Of a stretch of 14,248 bases of DNA, positions 1 to 6,734 are shown one piece after another (within the stretch, counting starts at the first letter, position 1; every line of letters begins with the position of its first letter). The stretch lies in the NCBI GenBank assembly GCA_001796495.1, contig MGMR01000005.1, positions 13,255 through 27,502 of the forward strand. Reading direction: 5' to 3'. This stretch comes from Chloroflexi bacterium RBG_13_51_18 (GTDB taxonomy: Bacteria > Chloroflexota > Dehalococcoidia > Dehalococcoidales > RBG-16-60-22). The translations under genes were made by a program, and so were the position numbers. The notes beneath the pieces were generated by a model that had not been told where the DNA came from, searched no databases, and saw only the letters and a list, made by a program, of their open reading frames with translations.

Positions 1-1423
1 CGATGCCGATGCCCAGTCCGCCGGTGGGGGGCAAGCCATATTCCAGCGCCGTCAGGAAGTCCTCGTCGATGGTCCACTTTTCTTCATCAGAGCCATGGCG
101 CTCCTGCATCTGCTCGGTAAACCTCTCCCGCTGTAAAATGGGGTCGTTGAGCTCGGAATAGGCGTTGCCAAGTTCCATGCCTCCGATATAAGGCTGAAAA
201 CGCTCGACGACGCGTTCTTCACCAGCCTTGTTCTTGGCAAGCGGCGACATGGAAACGGGGTAATCATAAATAAAGGTGGGCTGTATGAGCTTGGGCCTGA
301 CGAATGTCTTTAACAATTCATCCACCAGCTTCGCCCAGTTTTTCTTCGAGTCCACGTCCTTCATCAGCGAACGCATTTTTTCCCTCAGTCCATCCGCCGT
401 GGGGTATTTCACAAAGTCGATGCCGCTGTGCTCTTTAATAGCGTCCCGCAGGGTGACACGGAGCCAGGGAGGCGTCAGCTTTATGACGTCATTGCCGTAC
501 TTTATTTCTGTTGCGCCCAGCACCTCCCGCGCCACGTACGCTACCATTATCTCCACCATTACCATCACATCAGTGTAATCAGCGTAGGCTTCGTAAGTTT
601 CCAACAAAGTGAATTCCGGATTGTGCTCGGTATCAATTCCTTCGTTGCGGAAGTTGCGTCCCATCTCATAGACTTTATCGAATCCCCCGGCGATAAGCCG
701 TTTCAAGTACAGCTCCGGGGCGATGCGCAGGTAAAAATCCTGGTCCAAGGCATTATGGTGGGTGATAAAGGGGGTAGCTAAAGCGCCCCCGGCGGAAGGC
801 TGCATCATCGGTGTCTCTACCTCGATGAAGCCGCGCCGGTCGAGGAACTGGCGCACCGCGGCGATAATCCGACTGCGTGTTTTGAAAACGTCCCTGACTC
901 CGGCGTTTGCAATAAGATCGATATAACGCTGCCGGTAACGTATCTCGGTATCGCTCAAGCCGTGCCATTTTTCCGGTAGCGGCCGCAGCGACTTTGCCAG
1001 TAAAGTGAAATCGCTGATAGAGATGGTAGGCTCGCCGGTGCGGGTGCGTAATAATGCCCCCTCCACCCCTATAATATCCCCGATATCCATGTCTTTGAAA
1101 AGCTCGGTTTGGACTTCGTTATAATTTACGCTCTGGAACAATAGCTGTATCTTGCCGGAGCCGTCCCGTATATCCATGAAAGAGGCCTTGCCCATTTTTC
1201 TTATCGCCATAATCCTCCCGGCTACGGCTACCCTCTCGCTATCATGCCCGGAAACACGGCTCTTGGCATCGCCACCAGCCTCCTCCATTTCCAGCAGCTT
1301 GATGGCTTCACTGGTGGTATGGGTCTGGGCAAAGCGGTGCGGGTATGGGTCGATGCCGCGCTCACGGAGACGCTCCAGCTTTTGTTTTCTCTGTTCGTTA
1401 ATGTCTTCTAATCTTGACGGCAT
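1..1423 (-). CDS. lysS: Lysyl-tRNA synthetase, class II (3' end missing)
   Basis: Charges tRNA-Lys with lysine using ATP in the cytoplasm. The reverse strand gives an open frame from the ATG at 1423-1421 (MPSRLEDINEQRKQKLERLR) for 474 residues to the window edge. An N-terminal OB fold (VAVAGRIMAIRKMGKASFMD, about residues 65-84) is followed by the class II core: motif 1 (RRGFIEVETPMM, near 200), motif 2 (MGRNFRNEGID then HNPEFT, near 255-270) and the start of motif 3 (GLPPTGGLGIGI) at the very edge. Bacterial LysRS is about 490-510 residues, so roughly 25-30 C-terminal residues with the motif 3 arginine lie outside the window. A GCAGG/AGGT purine stretch sits just upstream of the ATG. The gene is transcribed away from the membrane-protein gene at 1663. 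Assignment is secure. Confidence 0.97.
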   Translation of the reverse strand, partial: MPSRLEDINEQRKQKLERLRERGIDPYPHRFAQTHTTSEAIKLLEMEEAGGDAKSRVSGHDSERVAVAGRIMAIRKMGKASFMDIRDGSGKIQLLFQSVNYNEVQTELFKDMDIGDIIGVEGALLRTRTGEPTISISDFTLLAKSLRPLPEKWHGLSDTEIRYRQRYIDLIANAGVRDVFKTRSRIIAAVRQFLDRRGFIEVETPMMQPSAGGALATPFITHHNALDQDFYLRIAPELYLKRLIAGGFDKVYEMGRNFRNEGIDTEHNPEFTLLETYEAYADYTDVMVMVEIMVAYVAREVLGATEIKYGNDVIKLTPPWLRVTLRDAIKEHSGIDFVKYPTADGLREKMRSLMKDVDSKKNWAKLVDELLKTFVRPKLIQPTFIYDYPVSMSPLAKNKAGEERVVERFQPYIGGMELGNAYSELNDPILQRERFTEQMQERHGSDEEKWTIDEDFLTALEYGLPPTGGLGIGI

Positions 1424-1456
1424 ATTTTTACCTGCCTGCACAAATCTAATAATCTC

Positions 1457-1472
1457 CCCTGTTTAACCAGGG
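1457..1472 (-). other. Small hairpin in the lysS leader
   Basis: CCCTG / CAGGG arms of 5 bases enclose a 6-base loop in the predicted lysS 5' leader, about 35 bases before the start codon. No T-box features (specifier loop, TGGNACC bulge) are visible, so no function is assigned. Confidence 0.25.
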
Positions 1473-1485
1473 CAGGTTACGACTA

Positions 1486-1514
1486 ATTATAAGTTATCCG
1501 CGCATTATGGTAAA
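1486..1514 (-). promoter_or_regulatory. Probable sigma-70 promoter of lysS
   Basis: On the minus strand, TTTACC (1514-1509) and a perfect TATAAT (1491-1486) are separated by 17 bases. This predicts a leader of about 55 bases before the lysS ATG. Seen directly; promoter activity is inferred. Confidence 0.55.
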
Positions 1515-1591
1515 GAGCAGTATGACGCAATACTTGAAATAGATGAAAATTCTCTGAAATTTTGGACCGGCCTGCTTTTCATTTCCTCCAC

Positions 1592-1620
1592 TTGACACAT
1601 TTGTTTTTTTCCTTTATTAT
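1592..1620 (+). promoter_or_regulatory. Strong sigma-70 promoter of the membrane-protein gene
   Basis: A perfect TTGACA (1592-1597) and TATTAT (1615-1620, 5 of 6 matches) are separated by exactly 17 bases, about 40 bases upstream of the ATG at 1663. The near-consensus AAGGGAGG ribosome binding site (1646-1653) follows. This is among the best promoter plus ribosome binding site combinations in the window. Confidence 0.7.
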
Positions 1621-1662
1621 ACCTAGTAATTCTATGCATATCTATAAGGGAGGTATCATTAA

Positions 1663-2055
1663 ATGCGTGTACTTGCGGTAGTAGTCATTCTCCTGGGCCT
1701 GGCCGGACTTATCTTCGGCCTATTATTTCTCCCGCAGGCCAGCTCCGGGGAACAGGAAATCGCCAACTCCATCGCACCCCTGACTCTCGACCAGGTTAAC
1801 GACAAATACGATGCGGTAGCCGCCAAATATGACCAGATTAAAATGGCGGAGGAACCACAGATACAGGCGGGACAAGCCATGCCCAGCGCCATGTATAACT
1901 ACCTTTCCGCCCAGCGGGCTTTACTGGGGTTGGCTAAATCCAATATGGGGACGGCTAAATTCGTGAGACTCAACGGTATCATCGATATAATGGTAGGTCT
2001 GGGTCTGATCGCTGCCGGCTCCGTATTACTCATTAAAAACTGGAAAGCCGCCTGA
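1663..2055 (+). CDS. Small two-helix membrane protein, unknown function
   Basis: A 130-residue protein that I do not recognise by function. An N-terminal hydrophobic helix (about residues 3-24) is followed by a polar, probably extracytoplasmic stretch of about 75 residues (SSGEQEIANSIAPLTLDQVN onward, with conserved-looking IQAGQAMPSAMYNYLSAQRA), then a second hydrophobic helix (about 105-124) and a short basic tail KNWKAA. The N terminus has only one Arg before the helix, so a hairpin with both ends cytoplasmic is likely. No cysteine and no catalytic motif are visible. The AAGGGAGGT ribosome binding site 8 bases before the ATG fixes the start. The gene stands alone between a strong promoter and a long-stem terminator, so it is probably a monocistronic, well-expressed unit. 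Confidence 0.85.
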   Translation: MRVLAVVVILLGLAGLIFGLLFLPQASSGEQEIANSIAPLTLDQVNDKYDAVAAKYDQIKMAEEPQIQAGQAMPSAMYNYLSAQRALLGLAKSNMGTAKFVRLNGIIDIMVGLGLIAAGSVLLIKNWKAA

Positions 2056-2100
2056 ATAATACGCCGAAATAAATAATTAAATAGAGTCAGCACTATACAC

Positions 2101-2158
2101 GTCTCACCGACGGTATTGCTTTGAATTACCTTGCATCCGTCGGTGAGACATTGTTTTT
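2101..2158 (+). terminator. Rho-independent terminator, 13-bp perfect stem
   Basis: The arms 2101-2113 (GTCTCACCGACGG) and 2137-2149 are perfectly complementary over 13 bases. They enclose a 23-base loop and are followed by ATTG then five T residues (2154-2158). It lies 45 bases after the stop of the membrane-protein gene. The loop is longer than usual for an intrinsic terminator. Confidence 0.75.
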
Positions 2159-2162
2159 CCCC

Positions 2163-2192
2163 TTAGCATTTTCCCAGTTCTCCCTGTATAAT
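2163..2192 (+). promoter_or_regulatory. Probable promoter of the TIGR04076-type gene
   Basis: A perfect TATAAT (2187-2192) lies 28 bases before the ATG at 2221. Upstream, TTAGCA (2163-2168, 4 of 6 matches) sits at an 18-base spacing. It starts directly after the preceding terminator. Confidence 0.5.
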
Positions 2193-2220
2193 AAAATAAT
2201 CAATTCGCAGGAGTAGATAT

Positions 2221-2493
2221 ATGGAAAGAAAACAGTATGAAGTGGTCATTAAATTGATATCCAACCAGAGTCCCTGCCACGTTGGTCATAAAATCGGTCA
2301 GGAATGGGTATTCAATTACTTTACCCCTCCGGCCATGTGCGGTCTGGCATACAATGCCATCTATCCCGCCGCCCTGGCGTTGAGTGTCGGGGGGACTTTC
2401 CCCTGGCAGGAAGACCCAGATGTCCTGACGCTCTCCTGCCCTGACTATGAAGTGAATAACGTTTTTGAACTCCGCCGCCGCCCTGTGAAATAA
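2221..2493 (+). CDS. TIGR04076 family small protein
   Basis: A 90-residue soluble protein with the layout of the TIGR04076 family: an N-terminal strand (KQYEVVIKLI), a Cys/His/Gly-rich segment (SPCHVGHKIGQEWVF, residues 17-31), MCGLAYNAIYPAALALSVGG (39-58) and the ending FPWQEDPDVLTLSCPD (60-75) then FELRR. Cys19, His20, His23, Cys40 and Cys73 are the candidate metal or redox residues. The biochemical role of the family is not established to my knowledge. AGGAG (2209-2213) sits 7 bases before the ATG. The gene converges on the broken gene at 2518-2760 with a gap of only 24 bases. Confidence 0.85.
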   Translation: MERKQYEVVIKLISNQSPCHVGHKIGQEWVFNYFTPPAMCGLAYNAIYPAALALSVGGTFPWQEDPDVLTLSCPDYEVNNVFELRRRPVK

Positions 2494-2517
2494 AGAGTCC
2501 TGTCTTTTGAAATCGAT

Positions 2518-2760
2518 TTATTTATTCTTGGGTCTTCTCAACAACACGGTTATTATCAGCGTGTTCCGCGATATGGCGATATCATGAGAAATAACGTCCC
2601 AGCCCTCCGGTACCGCTTCCGGTAAATGACCAAAGATGTCCTCCAGCGTCTTTTTCAGTCCCTCCTGGTCTTCAATCCGGGCAAAATGAGGGTACCGTCC
2701 CGCTTCTTCAGGGCTGATTTATTCCGCCATCACTGTGTATTCGTAAGGATGACTATTCAT
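2518..2760 (-). pseudogene. Small protein gene interrupted by in-frame TAA
   Basis: On the minus strand an ATG (2760-2758) is preceded 5 bases upstream by a strong ribosome binding site, GGGAGGG (2772-2766). The frame reads MNSHPYEYTVMAE, then TAA (2721-2719), and continues without further stop for 66 codons (ISPEEAGRYPHFARIEDQEG, through LEDIFGHLPEAVPEGWDVIS, to LLRRPKNK) before the terminal TAA at 2520-2518. The downstream part reads like real protein and has no usable start codon of its own. The simplest reading is an 80-codon gene of unknown function disabled by a nonsense mutation at codon 14. Alternatives are a sequencing or assembly error, or a functional 13-residue peptide. I do not recognise the family. 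Confidence 0.65.
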
Positions 2761-2792
2761 CGCTGCCCTCCCAACCAAAACTTTTCATCACT

Positions 2793-2821
2793 GGTATATC
2801 CCCTGCCACACGGAATGTCAA
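2793..2821 (-). promoter_or_regulatory. Sigma-70 promoter of the interrupted small gene
   Basis: On the minus strand a perfect TTGACA (2821-2816) and TATACC (2798-2793) are separated by 17 bases, ending about 33 bases before the ATG at 2760. Intact promoter and ribosome binding site argue that the stop codon is recent. Confidence 0.6.
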
Positions 2822-2842
2822 GCTCAATATTCCTGATTCAAA

Positions 2843-2871
2843 TAGCAAATTATCCACCGTCGGGCTATAAT
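2843..2871 (+). promoter_or_regulatory. Possible promoter of the MFS transporter gene
   Basis: A perfect TATAAT (2866-2871) lies 46 bases before the ATG at 2918. The hexamer 17 bases upstream (2843-2848, TAGCAA) is poor, so this is supported mainly by the -10 box. Confidence 0.4.
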
Positions 2872-2917
2872 ATTATCATCTGTCTTTTGTGCAGTAGAAA
2901 GAGGCCGGCAATAATAT

Positions 2918-4030
2918 ATGCGGCGTTTCGTTCCTCCCTCGTGGATTTCGTTACCGCTCTGTCTGGCGCTGATAAACCTGTTTTCCAACCTCGCCGTTGA
3001 AACCTCTAACGTTTTTATTGCCCTTTACGCTCAAGAAAAAGGGTCGTCCGACCTGGAGGTAGGTTTTATTGCGGCGTCCGCCGGTATTGCCTTCCTTTTT
3101 TCATCCCTGTTATTCGGCAGGTTATCCGATATTCACGGCAGGATGAGATATATCCGTATCGGACTCGGTTTAACGGCGCTATCTTATCTTTCACAACTTT
3201 TGGCCGCTACGCCCATGTCACTCCTGGCAGCCAGGAGCTTTGTCGGTTTTGCCATCGGCATCAATGCCTCGGTCATCATGGCATATACCTATGAAAATCA
3301 AAAACAAATCGGCAGCTTTATCTCCTACGGCGCGCTGGGATGGCTGATAGGAGCTGTTATTGCAGCGATAGTGAAAACCTATGTCGCCCTGTTTATTATC
3401 AGCGCTTCTGTAGCCTTTATTGCGTTTCTAATATCGTTCCTGCTTGTAGAAAAGCCGACCGAGCGTATCCGGGTGGCCATGTTCCCGGTATCGCTGATAA
3501 AAGCCGATTTCAAGATATATCTGGCTTTTTTCTTAAGGCAGCTGGGGGGAAACGCCATCTGGACTATCTGGCCGCTCTACCAAACGAGTATCGGCGCTAC
3601 CAGGTTGTGGATTGCCCTGGTGGAGGTGACCAACATGGTAGGCCAAATCGTGTTCATGCGCTTTATGGAGAAGTTCAATCCCGCCAGGATGTTTAAAATA
3701 GGGCTGCTCGTGTCAGCGGGGGTCTTTATCGCCTACGGCCTGTCCAACCGCTACTGGCAAATAATACCGATTCAGTTGGTACTGGCCTTCGCCTATTCAG
3801 CCATGTTCGTCGGGGCATTAAGCTACCTCTTGAGACGCCACCCCGAATACGGAACTACCTCCGGCCTGCTGAACTCCGCCAACGCTCTTTCCGGCGTCTT
3901 CGGGCCTTTCCTGGGGGGTACTGTTTCTCACGCCTGGGGTTATGCTTCCTTAATGTACGTCAGCGCAGGCATCTCTTTGCTTGGCTCCCTCGTCACGCAA
4001 AAACTGAAAATACCGGAAACAAATCCCTAA
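2918..4030 (+). CDS. Major facilitator superfamily transporter
   Basis: A 370-residue polytopic inner-membrane protein with about 10-12 hydrophobic segments. MFS motif A is present in the loop after the second helix (FGRLSDIHGRMRYIR, residues 66-80). A second-half counterpart region begins after a central polar loop (VEKPTERIRV, near 177-186) with FFLRQLGGNAIWTIWPLYQT. The architecture fits proton- or gradient-driven transport, but the substrate cannot be read from the sequence; relatives are often annotated as drug efflux. The first residues are MRRFVPPSWISLPLCL. A weak AAAGAGG (2898-2904) lies 13 bases before the ATG, a long spacing. The gene is slightly short for the family but both halves are present. 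tRNA-Ser follows after 45 bases. Confidence 0.9.
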   Translation: MRRFVPPSWISLPLCLALINLFSNLAVETSNVFIALYAQEKGSSDLEVGFIAASAGIAFLFSSLLFGRLSDIHGRMRYIRIGLGLTALSYLSQLLAATPMSLLAARSFVGFAIGINASVIMAYTYENQKQIGSFISYGALGWLIGAVIAAIVKTYVALFIISASVAFIAFLISFLLVEKPTERIRVAMFPVSLIKADFKIYLAFFLRQLGGNAIWTIWPLYQTSIGATRLWIALVEVTNMVGQIVFMRFMEKFNPARMFKIGLLVSAGVFIAYGLSNRYWQIIPIQLVLAFAYSAMFVGALSYLLRRHPEYGTTSGLLNSANALSGVFGPFLGGTVSHAWGYASLMYVSAGISLLGSLVTQKLKIPETNP

Positions 4031-4035
4031 TGCCC

Positions 4036-4064
4036 TTGTTATTAAAACTGTTGTAATGTAGAAT
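4036..4064 (+). promoter_or_regulatory. Probable promoter of tRNA-Ser
   Basis: TTGTTA (4036-4041, 4 of 6) and TAGAAT (4059-4064, 5 of 6) are separated by 17 bases. The predicted transcription start is near 4071, only about 5 bases before the mature tRNA 5' end. The -35 box starts just after the stop codon of the MFS gene. Confidence 0.45.
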
Positions 4065-4075
4065 TTTATAGTCAC

Positions 4076-4165
4076 GGAGGGGTGTCCGAGTGGCCTATGG
4101 TGACGGTCTTGAAAACCGTTGTCGGTGCAAGCCGACCGTGGGTTCGAATCCCACCCCCTCCGCCA
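4076..4165 (+). tRNA. tRNA-Ser(UGA)
   Basis: The complete class II cloverleaf is visible. The acceptor stem is GGAGGGG (4076-4082) with CCCCTCC (4155-4161), then discriminator G4162 and encoded CCA (4163-4165). The anticodon stem is ACGGT/ACCGT (4103-4107, 4115-4119) with loop CTTGAAA and anticodon TGA at 4110-4112. The long variable arm of serine tRNAs is present (GTCGG / CCGAC), as is the T arm GTGGG-TTCGAAT-CCCAC (4138-4154). It reads UCN serine codons. Confidence 0.98.
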
Positions 4166-4172
4166 GTAAAGT

Positions 4173-4412
4173 ATGTGGTACGTATATATATTAAGAAGCG
4201 CCAGGGATAATGAGCTCTACATCGGCACGACAGATGATATCAGCCGACGGTTATCCCAGCATAACTCCGGAGAAATAGAGGCAACTAAGGACAGAATACC
4301 CCTCATACTGGAATCATATCTGGCTGTAAAAGATAAAGCCAAGGCCACCAGGCTTGAACAGTACTTTAAAACCGGTTCCGGACGCGCTATCCTGAATAAA
4401 CGAATCCTTTAA
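4173..4412 (+). CDS. GIY-YIG domain protein (UPF0213-like)
   Basis: A 79-residue single-domain protein of the GIY-YIG nuclease superfamily. The YVYIL (residues 3-7) and LYIGTT (15-20) pair corresponds to the GIY and YIG strands. DISRRLSQHNSGE (22-34) carries the conserved arginine and HNSG, ATKDRIP follows, and the C-terminal helix has EQYFKTGSGR (62-71) with the conserved glutamate. Standalone proteins of this type are common in bacteria; their DNA substrate is generally unproven, with repair or processing inferred. The ATG lies 7 bases after the tRNA-Ser CCA and no ribosome binding site is visible, so it is probably read from the tRNA transcript. It converges on the solute-binding protein gene with a 45-base gap. 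Confidence 0.9.
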   Translation: MWYVYILRSARDNELYIGTTDDISRRLSQHNSGEIEATKDRIPLILESYLAVKDKAKATRLEQYFKTGSGRAILNKRIL

Positions 4413-4457
4413 TCGTTGAAGCTAATTAAAAAAACGCCACTCTCCCCTTCCCGCTCC

Positions 4458-6089
4458 TCAATGTTCTTCTATCCACACCTTGTTCAATGCTACAAAGCCC
4501 ATCGCGTTGAGTTCATAGCCTTTAACGTATGGCTTAACCAGTATATAATTCCGCCCGAACCAGAGCGGCAGGACGGCGGCATCATCCACCAATATCTGCT
4601 CCGCCTGGCGATAAATTTCCAGGCTTTTCACTATATCCAGCTCGATTCCTGCATTATCCAGTAAAACGTCCAGTGCCGGATTGGAATACTCCCCGTAATT
4701 GTATTGTACGCCGGTATGAAAAAGGACATCCAGGAAGTCCTGCGGATGGGGGTAATCGGCAATCCACCCCATATCGAACATATTGTCCTTTTCTTCTCTT
4801 ATATTATAGATCCATCTCTCCGGCTCGATCTGCCTTACTTTTACCTCCACTCCGAGGTTCTCCTGCCACTGGTAGACAATGGCTTCCAGCGTTCGTGAAA
4901 TATCCCCTCCATAACCGGAAGTAGTCAGGGTAATCGGCGGGAGATTAGCTGCATCGCCATACTTTGAGGCTGCAATCAGTTCCCTGGCCCCATCAACATC
5001 AAATGGCAAACCGATAAGGTATTCATTATAACCGGGTATACCGGGCGGCAGGATACCATCGGCACGCTGCACCAGGTCCCGTAATGTTAGAGTTATTATC
5101 TTGTCTTTATCCACCGCCATAGTAAAAGCCTTGCGCACATTAACATCGTCGAATGGCGGCATTGCTGTATTAAAACCTAACCAGTAGAAACTCAATTCGG
5201 GCGAATCCTGGAGTTCTTGATAGAAAGGACCGTCAGGATCGGTAATTCTATCGATATAATATACACTAACACCGGCCACATCTATCTCTCCCGTTTCATA
5301 TAGATCCATGGGGGAGCCGCTTAAAAACTGGAATTCAACAAATTCAAGATGAGCAATATCACCATAGAAATTGTTATTCCTTTCCAGTATCAGCGAATTA
5401 CCCTGCTGCCATTCTTTGAGCTTGAATGGCCCGGTGCCGTTTGGATTCCGCCACCAGTTAAAACCATCAGCGACATTGAATTTATCTACCACCATAGCCG
5501 TTGGGTATGACAGTTTTGAAAGGAAATAAGACTTTGGTGCATCGATGGTGACTTTAAGAGTATAGTCATTTATTACTTCAACACCACTAATTTCTTCTGC
5601 CATACCCTGAATAACTTCTCTGACACCGACAATATCGATAAGGTAAGTACCAGCCGTTGACGAGCCGGTGGCCGGATTACAGGCACGTTCCCAGGAGTAT
5701 TTAAAGTCGGCAGCAGTTACCTGCCGACCGTCCTGAAAAACAACATCATGGCGCAGATAAAAGGTGAATGTTAGATTGTCCTGGCTTATTTCCCAAGTCC
5801 CGGCGATATCAGGAGCCGGTTCAAGATTATCACCAAGTTTTACCAAGCCGGAGAAAATCTGCACTATGTACTGATGGGAATTAGCATCGGACGAGAGTGC
5901 CGGGTCGAGTGTAGTCGGATCAGCCCCATATAGCTTTAGAGTACCACCCCCGGTGACCGCAGGGGTTGGCGTTGTGGAAGTTGAGGTAGTTGTTATAATG
6001 TCATTGCCGGTACTATTGCAATTACAGGCAGACAGTACCAGACAGCCTACCAATACAAAGGAGAGAAGGATACCAGTGACTACTTTCAT
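4458..6089 (-). CDS. Lipoprotein solute-binding protein, family 5 (peptide/OppA-like)
   Basis: A 543-residue periplasmic-type ligand-binding protein of ABC transporter family 5 (DppA/OppA/NikA type). A lipoprotein signal peptide (residues 1-21, hydrophobic GILLSFVLVGCLVLSA) ends in the lipobox LSAC with the lipidated Cys at 22. A Thr/Ser/Pro linker (about 27-47) leads to the mature fold: GGTLKLYGADPTTLDPALSS (48-67), then WEISQDNLTFTFYLRHDVVF and ADFKYSWERA (127-136), and in the second lobe VNVRKAFTMAVDKDKI. These are hallmark family 5 segments. The likely ligand is oligopeptide, but other ligands are possible. No permease or ATPase gene is adjacent in the window. It is divergent from the cupin-like gene at 6228. 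A weak GGA lies before the ATG. Confidence 0.95.
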   Translation of the reverse strand: MKVVTGILLSFVLVGCLVLSACNCNSTGNDIITTTSTSTTPTPAVTGGGTLKLYGADPTTLDPALSSDANSHQYIVQIFSGLVKLGDNLEPAPDIAGTWEISQDNLTFTFYLRHDVVFQDGRQVTAADFKYSWERACNPATGSSTAGTYLIDIVGVREVIQGMAEEISGVEVINDYTLKVTIDAPKSYFLSKLSYPTAMVVDKFNVADGFNWWRNPNGTGPFKLKEWQQGNSLILERNNNFYGDIAHLEFVEFQFLSGSPMDLYETGEIDVAGVSVYYIDRITDPDGPFYQELQDSPELSFYWLGFNTAMPPFDDVNVRKAFTMAVDKDKIITLTLRDLVQRADGILPPGIPGYNEYLIGLPFDVDGARELIAASKYGDAANLPPITLTTSGYGGDISRTLEAIVYQWQENLGVEVKVRQIEPERWIYNIREEKDNMFDMGWIADYPHPQDFLDVLFHTGVQYNYGEYSNPALDVLLDNAGIELDIVKSLEIYRQAEQILVDDAAVLPLWFGRNYILVKPYVKGYELNAMGFVALNKVWIEEH

Positions 6090-6118
6090 CTTTATTCCAA
6101 ATACATGGCGCTAAATCC

Positions 6119-6127
6119 AATATAGCA
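6119..6127 (-). promoter_or_regulatory. Possible extended -10 promoter of the solute-binding protein gene
   Basis: The minus strand reads TGC followed by TATATT (6127-6119), an extended -10 form, about 30 bases before the ATG at 6089. No convincing -35 box is seen. A GCATAT hexamer (6125-6130) overlaps its TG element. Confidence 0.35.
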
Positions 6128-6148
6128 TATAAGCTTTTTCCATGCACG

Positions 6149-6165
6149 ATATGCTGCTGGCATAT
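6149..6165. promoter_or_regulatory. Operator-like inverted repeat between divergent promoters
   Basis: ATATGC (6149-6154) and GCATAT (6160-6165) form a 6-base inverted repeat around TGCTG. It abuts the -35 box of the rightward promoter (6166-6171). A third GCATAT copy (6125-6130) touches the leftward -10. The position suggests a shared regulator site; no regulator gene is adjacent. Confidence 0.35.
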
Positions 6166-6194
6166 TTGAATTATTCAGAGCGTCAACATATAAT
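6166..6194 (+). promoter_or_regulatory. Sigma-70 promoter of the cupin-like gene
   Basis: TTGAAT (6166-6171, 4 of 6) and a perfect TATAAT (6189-6194) are separated by 17 bases, 33 bases before the ATG at 6228. The ribosome binding site AAGGAG (6216-6221) follows. Confidence 0.6.
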
Positions 6195-6227
6195 CATTAA
6201 CAAACGTCTTTATATAAGGAGTAGAGA

Positions 6228-6689
6228 ATGATTCCCAAAGAATACGCCAAGTATTATAAAAGCAAGCCCGTAGCCGATTTTACCAAGCTTTATCCAGAGC
6301 TTACAGCCCCATCTTTCCACATCTGGGGCAAAGAATGGAATTCCGGCTACCGTATGGACTGGTTCTGCGTCACAGAACCCTTTCTTATGATTAACGATCC
6401 CCATACCCATGATTTCGACCAATTTTTGGCATTCCAGAATGCCGATGCGACCAAAGTGAATGAGTTCGATGCCGAGGTCTGGCTTTATCTGGGACCCAAG
6501 GGCAAACAGAAAAAACTGGTTATCACCGAGACATGTTTTGTGCACGTACCGGCCGGCATGGTACACACGCCGCTAGAGTTTAAAGTAATCCGCAAACCCA
6601 TTGTTTTTATGGACATTGCGCTAACATCGCAATACGTACGCACACCGGAAGATAAAGACAAACCAGTCATGAGAGAAGAGCACGAGTAG
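6228..6689 (+). CDS. Cupin-like protein, function unknown
   Basis: A 153-residue soluble protein. Two segments resemble the cupin metal-binding motifs: HTHDFDQFLAF (His59, His61, Asp64) as motif 1 and VHVPAGMVHTPL (PAGMVH, residues 108-113, with His113) as motif 2. EFDAEVWLYLGP (Glu83) lies between them. A single-domain, probably metal-dependent beta-barrel protein is the best reading; the substrate is not apparent. The usual glutamate of motif 1 seems replaced by aspartate, so an atypical cupin is likely. AGGAG sits 6 bases before the ATG and fixes the start. It is divergent from the solute-binding protein gene and convergent with radC (45-base gap). Confidence 0.8.
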   Translation: MIPKEYAKYYKSKPVADFTKLYPELTAPSFHIWGKEWNSGYRMDWFCVTEPFLMINDPHTHDFDQFLAFQNADATKVNEFDAEVWLYLGPKGKQKKLVITETCFVHVPAGMVHTPLEFKVIRKPIVFMDIALTSQYVRTPEDKDKPVMREEHE

Positions 6690-6734
6690 AAAAGCGATAA
6701 CATAAGTAGAATTTATCGTAGCGGGGAGGGCCTG

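Noticed and set aside
428..781. Plus-strand open frames over lysS
   Set aside because: They lie antisense to the lysS frame, which has all class II motifs; their translations look like reversed-strand artefacts without a ribosome binding site.
1424..1515. T-box or riboswitch in the lysS leader
   Set aside because: The predicted leader is only about 55 bases with one 5-bp hairpin; no T-box sequence or L-box fold is visible.
2719..2721. Recoded stop (selenocysteine or pyrrolysine) in the small minus-strand gene
   Set aside because: The codon is TAA, not TGA or TAG, and no SECIS-like hairpin was seen just downstream.
2626..3000. 124-residue plus-strand frame before the MFS gene
   Set aside because: It runs across the interrupted minus-strand gene, its promoter and the MFS 5' end; low-quality composition and no ribosome binding site.
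4076..4412. Genomic island or homing element inserted at tRNA-Ser
   Set aside because: No integrase and no repeated copy of the tRNA 3' end were seen; the GIY-YIG protein is the short standalone type, not a homing endonuclease.
6694..6720. Bidirectional terminator between the cupin-like gene and radC
   Set aside because: CGATAA / TTATCG arms are only 6 bases, AT-rich, and lack a T run.
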